In this document: piece by piece, positions 58,999 to 64,000 of the stretch
How positions within the stretch are numbered: position 1 is the first letter of the stretch
Layout of the letters: each line of letters starts with the position of its first letter
Assembly: GCA_036389275.1 (NCBI GenBank)
Contig: DASVQE010000107.1
Span: 129,432-193,431, forward strand
Direction: 5' to 3'
DNA length: 64,000 bases
DNA from: QHVT01 sp036389275
GTDB lineage: Bacteria > Acidobacteriota > Thermoanaerobaculia > Gp7-AA8
Made by a program: the position numbers and the translations under genes
Notes under the pieces: generated by a model
Told to the model about the DNA's origin: nothing
Database searches by the model: none
The model's input: the letters and a program-made list of their open reading frames with translations, nothing else

Positions 58999-59669
58999 TC
59001 GCGCACGCCGAAGATGCGGAAGCTGTCGACGCCGGCATGCACCGCCGGATTGCCGCGCATCACCTGCCGATCGGGGACGTCGCGCAGCGCCACGGCGCCG
59101 GCGCCGATAATCGTGTCGCGGCCGACCGTGACGTTGTCGCCGACGATCGCGCCGGTGCCGAGGAAACAGCTCTCGCCGACGCTGCTGAATCCCGCCACGA
59201 CCACGTGCGAGGTGACGAACGAATGGCTGCCGACCGCGCCGCGATGGCCGACGTGATTGAACGTCCACATCATCACGTCGTCGCCGATGACGGCCTGGTA
59301 CTGGATGACGTTGAACTCGAACAGAAACGTGTTCTCGCCGATGGTCGCCGTCGGCGCGACGGACGACTTCGAGCTGACGTAGCGCGCCAGGCGGTAGCCC
59401 ATCGCCTTGACCGCCGCGTAGAGCCGCGCGCGCACGCGGTTGAGCTGCGTGTAGGTGACGGCGACGCACGCTTCGTACGCGGACGGCGGAAAGAGGCGCG
59501 GCGCGTCTTCGAGCGCGATCACCGGAAGGCCGAGGAGCGACTCGCGTTTCAGGAAGGCACGCTCGACCGCGAAGGCCGCCACGTCGTAGTCGGAGTCGGT
59601 GGTGAGGTACTCGTGGACGATCTGCGCGAACTCACCGTCGCCGACGACGAGCAGAGGCTTCTTCGCCAT
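58995..59669 (-). CDS. Left-handed beta-helix sugar O/N-acetyltransferase (PglD/NeuD-like)
   Basis: The 224-residue protein has an N-terminal nucleotide-binding domain (LLVVGDGEFAQIVHEYL, residues about 5-21) and hexapeptide repeats (about 105-205; SVAPTATIGENTFL, VIGDDVMMW, TGAIVGDNVTVGRDTIIGAGAV) that form a left-handed beta-helix with a PGNPAV-like MRGNPAVH end. His138/His142 (NHVGHRG) could be the catalytic base. It acetylates amino-dideoxy sugar nucleotides, as PglD and NeuD do. It shares one base with the ACP gene stop. Confidence 0.92.
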   Translation of the reverse strand: MAKKPLLVVGDGEFAQIVHEYLTTDSDYDVAAFAVERAFLKRESLLGLPVIALEDAPRLFPPSAYEACVAVTYTQLNRVRARLYAAVKAMGYRLARYVSSKSSVAPTATIGENTFLFEFNVIQYQAVIGDDVMMWTFNHVGHRGAVGSHSFVTSHVVVAGFSSVGESCFLGTGAIVGDNVTVGRDTIIGAGAVALRDVPDRQVMRGNPAVHAGVDSFRIFGVRE

Positions 59670-59899
59670 CAGACGTCGGCGCCGGCGCTGCGCAGGGCGC
59701 TCTTCAGGTCGCCGAGCGTGCGGCAGTTCCAGATCGTCGCGGTGCTGAGCCGCACGTCGTACGCCTCGTCCATCGCGGCGATGACGTCGAGCACGACGAC
59801 CGAATCCCAGTCGCTCGCGGCGAGCACGGTGTCGTCGCGCAAATCCGCCGGAGCGACTCCGGCGACGTCGGCGAGCTTCCGCGCGAGAACGTCCTTCAT
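59669..59899 (-). CDS. Stand-alone acyl carrier protein
   Basis: The 76-residue protein from ATG 59899 has the four-helix ACP pattern: MKDVLARKLADVAGV, a loop with DDTVL, the phosphopantetheine Ser33 in SDWDSVVVLDVIAAMDE, and the acidic helix II typical of ACPs. Ser33 should be modified by a holo-ACP synthase. It is directly downstream of the KAS III gene with an ATGA overlap, so the two are probably a dedicated pair delivering an acyl group to the polysaccharide locus. Too short to be a polyketide synthase fragment. Confidence 0.9.
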   Translation of the reverse strand: MKDVLARKLADVAGVAPADLRDDTVLAASDWDSVVVLDVIAAMDEAYDVRLSTATIWNCRTLGDLKSALRSAGADV

Positions 59900-60915
59900 G
59901 CGGCGGTAATCATAGCAGCGGCCCACGAGTAGCCGACGCCGAATGCCACCGCCATCACGCGCATGCCCGGCTGCACGCGGCCGGCCGCGACGGCGCGGCT
60001 CAGCGCGATCGGGATCGACGACGAGGTGGTGTTGCCGCACCATTCGAGATCGATGCAGAAGCGGTCTTCGGGAATCTCCATCTTCGCGCGCAGGCGGTCG
60101 AGCATGAAGCGGTTGGCCTGGTGGAAGATGAAGAGATCGACGTCGTCCATCGTCCGTCCCGCTTTCGCCAGCAGCGCGCGGATCGCTTTCGGCACCGACT
60201 GCAGCGTGAAGTTGAAGACTTCCGGGCCGTTCATGTGGATGTCGGCTTCGGAGCGCCAGATGCCGTCTTTGCCTTCGCGTGCGACGCGGCGCTCGTCGCT
60301 GGCCGGGTTGCGGAAGCCGCCCGCCGGAATGACGATCGACTCGACGCCGCGGCCGTCGGTGCCGAAGACGAAGGGACCGACCATTTCTTGTGCACTCGCA
60401 TCCGCGGTGAGCAGCGTGGCCGCGGCGCCGTCGCCGAAGATCGTGCGCACGCTGCGGTCGCGCGGATTCATGTACTTCGAGGCGGTGTCGGCGGTGACGA
60501 GGAGGACGTTCCGCACCACCTCGCTCTCGATCAGGCTCTTGGCGACGGAGAGGCCGTACACCCAGCCGGAGCAGCCCTGGCCGATGTCGATCGCGCCGCA
60601 GCTCGTCGGCAGGCCGAGGCGGTCCTGCACCAGGCAGGCGGTCGAGGGCATGAAGTAGTCGGGCGTCTGCGTGACGAAGAGGAGATAGTCGATCTGCTCG
60701 CGCGGAAAAGCGGTCGCGTCGAGGAGCGACTGCGCCGCTTTGACGCCGAGGTCGGAGGCGCATTCGTCGGGACCGGCCACGCGGCGCGCTGCGATGCCGG
60801 TCTTCTCGAGCATCTTCTCGGCGGTCCACTCGCCGCCGAGCTGTTCGGCGAGCTCGCGGTTGGTGAGCTCGCGCTCGGGCAGGTGCGCGGCGATCGCGCG
60901 AATGACGGCCTTCAC
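59896..60915 (-). CDS. 3-oxoacyl-ACP synthase III-like (FabH family)
   Basis: The 339-residue thiolase-fold enzyme has the Cys-His-Asn triad: Cys115 (DIGQGCSGWVYGL), His265 (FIFHQAN) and Asn295 (GNTTSSSIP). The GDGAAATLL and TTADTASKYMN segments are also typical. It would condense an acyl-CoA or acyl-ACP with malonyl-ACP, or act as an acyltransferase as some KAS III relatives do. GTG 60915 with AAGGA upstream is the start. Being next to an ACP and sugar genes, it is probably not the housekeeping fabH. Confidence 0.92.
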   Translation of the reverse strand: MKAVIRAIAAHLPERELTNRELAEQLGGEWTAEKMLEKTGIAARRVAGPDECASDLGVKAAQSLLDATAFPREQIDYLLFVTQTPDYFMPSTACLVQDRLGLPTSCGAIDIGQGCSGWVYGLSVAKSLIESEVVRNVLLVTADTASKYMNPRDRSVRTIFGDGAAATLLTADASAQEMVGPFVFGTDGRGVESIVIPAGGFRNPASDERRVAREGKDGIWRSEADIHMNGPEVFNFTLQSVPKAIRALLAKAGRTMDDVDLFIFHQANRFMLDRLRAKMEIPEDRFCIDLEWCGNTTSSSIPIALSRAVAAGRVQPGMRVMAVAFGVGYSWAAAMITAA

Positions 60916-60925
60916 GAAATCCTTC

Positions 60926-61849
60926 TTACCACGAGTCGAGCACGGCGTAGCCGAAGCCGGTCTGTCCGCAGCCGTTGCCGTTGTAGAACATGACCACTTC
61001 CCCTTCGAGATCGATCACGCTCGCGTAGGCGACCATCTCCGAGTCCCAACCCGATTCCGAAACGTCGATGCCGATCTCGTCGTCCTTCCGGATCCACGAG
61101 AGGCCGCGGTCGAACGACTCGGCGTAGCCGATGCGGTAGTCCTTCGAACGCGTGCGCGACGAGAAGAACATCCGCCAGCGATCGCGGTCCTGATAGATCC
61201 ACGGACGGCCGAGCGCGTGCTCGTCCTCCGATGCGAAATCGACGGCCACGGCGCCGCGCGACGGCCACTGCTTGCCGTCGTCGCTCTCGACGTAGCGAAG
61301 GTTGTACAGCGGCAGCGCCTTGCCGCCGGCGCCGGAGGTCCAGACGTCGCCGGCCGTGTACCACATGCGGAAGCGCTGGCCGTCACGCATCACAAAGGCC
61401 GAAGTGCGGTTGAGCGGCTCGGCGTCGCTGCGGTCGAGCACCGGCACGCGCGAGTAGCGCTGGAACGACTCGCCGCCGTCGCGGCTGACGGCCAGACCCT
61501 GGAACTGGAAGTAGCGCACTTTGTAGCCGAGCTGATAGCCGACGTAATAGAGATAGATCTCGTCGCCGACCGGCAGGATCGACGTCGGCAGCAGACCGTT
61601 CTCGTCGAACATCCCCGGCTCGCCGATGTCGAGCAGCGGCCGCTCGGCGACGCGGAGCACGCGCGACGGATCGCGCGGATCGACGTCGACGTAGCCGAGG
61701 CGGCCGACGGTGTTCGCGTCACAAAACGCGCAGTAGATGCGCAGCGTGGAGTCGTCGCGGCGGACGGGAATCGGCGGAAACGCGTAACGCTGCGCCCAGG
61801 AGACGGAACCGTCCGGCACGTAGATGCGGCCTCGTTTGGTCCACTTCAC
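60926..61849 (-). CDS. Five-bladed beta-propeller glycosidase-like protein
   Basis: The 307-residue protein has repeated beta-blades with Asp/Glu-rich turns (RIYCAFCDANTVGRLGYVDVD, SILPVGDEIYLYYVGYQ, FRMWYTAGDVW, RMFFSSRTRSKDYRIGYAES, EMVAYASVIDLEGEVVMFYNGNG) as in GH43/GH130-type glycosidases and phosphorylases. No signal peptide is seen. Catalytic acids cannot be assigned by eye. It heads the minus-strand operon down to 57214. TATCCT lies exactly 6 nt before GTG 61849. Confidence 0.72.
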   Translation of the reverse strand: MKWTKRGRIYVPDGSVSWAQRYAFPPIPVRRDDSTLRIYCAFCDANTVGRLGYVDVDPRDPSRVLRVAERPLLDIGEPGMFDENGLLPTSILPVGDEIYLYYVGYQLGYKVRYFQFQGLAVSRDGGESFQRYSRVPVLDRSDAEPLNRTSAFVMRDGQRFRMWYTAGDVWTSGAGGKALPLYNLRYVESDDGKQWPSRGAVAVDFASEDEHALGRPWIYQDRDRWRMFFSSRTRSKDYRIGYAESFDRGLSWIRKDDEIGIDVSESGWDSEMVAYASVIDLEGEVVMFYNGNGCGQTGFGYAVLDSW

Positions 61850-61855
61850 GCCCGG

Positions 61856-61861
61856 AGGATA
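61856..61861 (-). promoter_or_regulatory. Leaderless-type -10 for the beta-propeller gene
   Basis: TATCCT on the minus strand, exactly 6 nt before GTG 61849, abutting the terminator hairpin of the preceding gene. Confidence 0.45.
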
Positions 61862-61895
61862 TCGCGGCGAAGCGCGTGCTGCGCTTCGCCGCGAT
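61861..61895 (-). terminator. Terminator-like hairpin after the Ig/FG-GAP gene
   Basis: ATCGCGGCGAAGCGC (61861-61875) pairs perfectly with 61881-61895 over 15 bp around a 5-base loop. There is no T-tract on either strand, so termination would be weak or factor-assisted. It starts 11 bases after the stop of the gene at 61907. Confidence 0.6.
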
Positions 61896-61906
61896 CGTGC
61901 GGGAGA

Positions 61907-64000
61907 TCAGCGCACCGGATCGAACGGCGGCTGGATGACGTAGTCGCCCGGCACCGTCGCCACGATGCCGCCGTTGACGAGCGTGTGCGAGGCGGAGAGA
62001 TCCCACATCGCCACCTGACGGGTCGAGGCGTTGAACCAGATGATCTCGTCCGAGCCGTCGCCGTCGTAGTCGCCGATGGCGTCGACGACCCAGGCGCTGC
62101 TGCCGACGCGCACGACGTTCACAGTCGCGACGACGGTGCGGTAATCCATGTCCCAGACCGTCACGTCGAGGGTCGACGTGTTCTGCCAGAGGATGTCGGA
62201 GCGGCCGTCGCCGTCGAAGTCACCGATGCCGAGGACCACCCAGGACGTGCCGGGCGCGGTGGCGAAGACGGAACCGTTGCTGATGGTGCGGCCGGAGAAC
62301 TCCCACATGGCCATCTGCTGCGTCGACAGGTGACGCCAGATCAGCTCGTCCTTGCCGTCGGCGTTGAAGTCGCCGGCACCCTGGATGCGCCAGTTCAGAT
62401 CGCCCACCGTCTGGATGACGGAGTTGCTGACCACCGCCGTGCCGTTGAACTCCCACATGGCCACTTCGCCGGTATTCGGGTTGCGGGCGATGGCGTCGGT
62501 GCGGCCGTCGCCGTTGAAGTCGCCGAAGGCTTCGAAGTTCCAGGCCGTCGACGGCAGCGTGCCGGCGAGTCCGGACGAGAGCACGGTGCGTCCGCGCATC
62601 AACCAGATCGCGACCTGCGTGCCGCCGACGCTGCGGAAGAGGATGTCGTAATAGCCGTCGGCGTTGAAGTCGCCGAAGCCTTCGATGCGCCACGACGAGC
62701 TCGAGACCGTAGCGAAGTTGGAGCTATCGATCACCGTCCGTCCGCTGAAGTCCCACATCGCCAGCTGATTGGCGGAGTTGCGCAGCATCAGCTCCGAGGC
62801 GCGGTCGGCGTCAAAGTCGGCGCGCACCCGGCGCGCGCCGGTCGGCGGCGGCGGAGTGGTGGTCACGGTCACCGTGGCGGTGCTGCTGTTCGCGCTGCCG
62901 CAACTGTTGGTGACGCGCACCCAGTACGAGGTGGTCGACGTCGGCGAGACGGTCAGCGAGCTCGAAGTCGCGCCGGAGATCGGCGAGGCGGTGTTGCCCG
63001 ACGTACCGGTGTACCACTGATACGACAGCGGCGCGGTGCCGCTCGCGGCGACGGTGAGCGTGGTCGACTGTCCGCTGGAGATCGAGCGCGAGGTCGGCTG
63101 CGTGGTGATCGACGGCGCGGCGCAGGCCGCGGTCACGGTGACAGTGGCGCTGGTGCTGTTCACCGAGCCGCAGGCGTTCGCCACGCGCACCCAGTACGTG
63201 CTGGTCGACGCCGGCGAAGTGGAGAACGTACGCGCGGTCTGGCCGGCGATCGGCTGGCTGGTGTCGCCGGGATTGCCGACGTACCACTGATACGTGAGGT
63301 TCGTGCCGGTCGCGGTGACCGACAGCGTGGCGGTCTGGCCGTACGCGATCGTCTGCGACTGCGGCTGCGCGGTGATCGCCGGCGCCGTGCAGGCCGCCGT
63401 CACGGTCACGGTGGCGCTGGTGCTGTTGACCGCGCCGCAGGCGTTCGCCACGCGCACCCAGTACGTGCTGGTCGACGCGGGCGAAGTGGAGAACGTGCGC
63501 GCGGTCTGGCCGGCGATCGGCTGGCTGGTGTCGCCCGGATTGCCGACGTACCACTGATACGTGAGATTCGTGCCGGTCGCGGTGACCGAGAGCGTCGCCG
63601 TCTGGCCGTAGGTGATGGTCTGCGACTGCGGCTGCGCGGTGATCGACGGCGGCGTGCAGGCCGCCTGCACCGTCACGGTCGCGGCGACGCTGTTGGCCGC
63701 GCCGCAACTGTTCGACACGCGCACCCAGTACGTGGTCGTCGCCGCCGGCGAGACGGAGAAGGATGCGTTGGTCTGGCCGGAGATCGGCTGCGCGGTGTTG
63801 CCCGACGCGCCGACGTACCACTGGTAGAACAGCGGACCGCTGCCGGTCGCGGCGACCGTCAGCGTGGCGGTCTGGCCGGCGGTGATGGTCTGCGACTGCG
63901 GCTGCGAGGTGATGCTCGGCGCGGTACACGCCGCCTGCACCGTCACGGTCGCGCTGCTGCTGTCGGCTGTGCCGCAACTGTTCGAGACGCGCACCCAGTA
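61907..64000 (-). CDS. Surface protein with Ig-like domains and FG-GAP/VCBS repeats (N-terminus beyond window)
   Basis: The frame is open at the right edge; 697 residues are visible. Part of one and four complete Ig-like domains of about 89-90 residues (each starting AAC-x-x-P-x-IT-x-QP and ending YWVRV-x-N-x-CG) precede a C-terminal region with FG-GAP/VCBS-like repeats carrying DFNADG, DFNGDG and DFDGDGRSD calcium-binding loops (about six). The two middle Ig domains are nearly identical. It is probably secreted, adhesive or calcium-stabilised. A perfect 15-bp hairpin lies just downstream. Confidence 0.85.
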   Translation of the reverse strand, partial: YWVRVSNSCGTADSSSATVTVQAACTAPSITSQPQSQTITAGQTATLTVAATGSGPLFYQWYVGASGNTAQPISGQTNASFSVSPAATTTYWVRVSNSCGAANSVAATVTVQAACTPPSITAQPQSQTITYGQTATLSVTATGTNLTYQWYVGNPGDTSQPIAGQTARTFSTSPASTSTYWVRVANACGAVNSTSATVTVTAACTAPAITAQPQSQTIAYGQTATLSVTATGTNLTYQWYVGNPGDTSQPIAGQTARTFSTSPASTSTYWVRVANACGSVNSTSATVTVTAACAAPSITTQPTSRSISSGQSTTLTVAASGTAPLSYQWYTGTSGNTASPISGATSSSLTVSPTSTTSYWVRVTNSCGSANSSTATVTVTTTPPPPTGARRVRADFDADRASELMLRNSANQLAMWDFSGRTVIDSSNFATVSSSSWRIEGFGDFNADGYYDILFRSVGGTQVAIWLMRGRTVLSSGLAGTLPSTAWNFEAFGDFNGDGRTDAIARNPNTGEVAMWEFNGTAVVSNSVIQTVGDLNWRIQGAGDFNADGKDELIWRHLSTQQMAMWEFSGRTISNGSVFATAPGTSWVVLGIGDFDGDGRSDILWQNTSTLDVTVWDMDYRTVVATVNVVRVGSSAWVVDAIGDYDGDGSDEIIWFNASTRQVAMWDLSASHTLVNGGIVATVPGDYVIQPPFDPVR
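62820..64000 (-). repeat. Tandem Ig-domain repeats of about 267-270 bp
   Basis: Four full units and a partial one lie in tandem. The second and third full units (roughly 63,120-63,655) are almost identical at the DNA level, indicating a recent duplication. Confidence 0.75.

Overview
The window is a high-GC, gene-dense stretch of a bacterial chromosome. No gap between genes exceeds about 220 bases, and I see no rRNA, tRNA, insertion sequence or CRISPR array. Polysaccharide genes with O-antigen ligase and flippases point to a diderm. GatC and GatA together indicate amidation-type Gln-tRNA (or Asn-tRNA) synthesis. MCP-less chemosensory genes, HEAT and PATAN proteins, right-handed beta-helix and Ig/FG-GAP surface proteins and high GC fit Acidobacteriota or a similar deep-branching phylum. 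That placement is an inference, not a demonstration.

Region 1 (1-16,024, all minus strand) is a chemosensory block. Upstream ribH and nusB are followed by a PATAN/pseudo-receiver/GAF protein, a CheY-like receiver, CheA, an ExeA-like AAA ATPase, CheW, a zinc-ribbon pseudo-receiver protein, a 742-residue HEAT-repeat protein, CheR, a small exported protein, CheB, a coiled-coil GAF protein, a second CheY-like receiver, a GT-C membrane glycosyltransferase, a four-cluster ferredoxin and a membrane-anchored HEAT protein that runs off the left edge. No methyl-accepting chemotaxis receptor is present, although CheR and CheB are.

Region 2 (16,036-29,481) is housekeeping and signalling: a lipoprotein, an N-acetylmuramoyl-L-alanine amidase, gatA and gatC, a LexA/CI-type S24 repressor, a KimA-like potassium/amino-acid permease bracketed by two giant octamer-repeat hairpins, and a GAF/HD-GYP protein. 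A minus-strand operon then runs alpha-solenoid protein, RodZ-like protein, second solenoid protein, DnaJ-TPR protein, PP2C phosphatase, and a SelW/Rdx-family selenoprotein. The selenoprotein reads through an in-frame UGA in a CxxU motif and carries a bacterial-type SECIS hairpin just downstream; it would be missed by standard gene calling.

Region 3 (29,518-61,849) is a surface-polysaccharide locus: an O-antigen ligase-like protein, an NDP-sugar epimerase, a WecA/MraY-type initiating transferase fused to a FlaA1/CapD N-terminal half, five GT4 or GT2 glycosyltransferases plus one more GT4 further on, five SAM methyltransferases and one FkbM methyltransferase, and two flippases. It also holds two paralogous polymerase-like membrane proteins, one swollen by about 530 residues of Thr/Gln/Ala-rich tandem repeat. 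Amino-sugar genes follow: a DegT aminotransferase, two tandem FdtA/WxcM ketoisomerases, a hexapeptide acetyltransferase, a GNAT-like protein, a stand-alone acyl carrier protein and a KAS III, plus a PhyH dioxygenase. A secreted beta-helix protein sits inside the locus, and an Ig-domain/FG-GAP protein runs off the right edge.

A recurrent regulatory theme is a -10-like hexamer exactly 6 nt before the start codon at six genes, with near misses at several more. This suggests that leaderless transcription is common in this organism.
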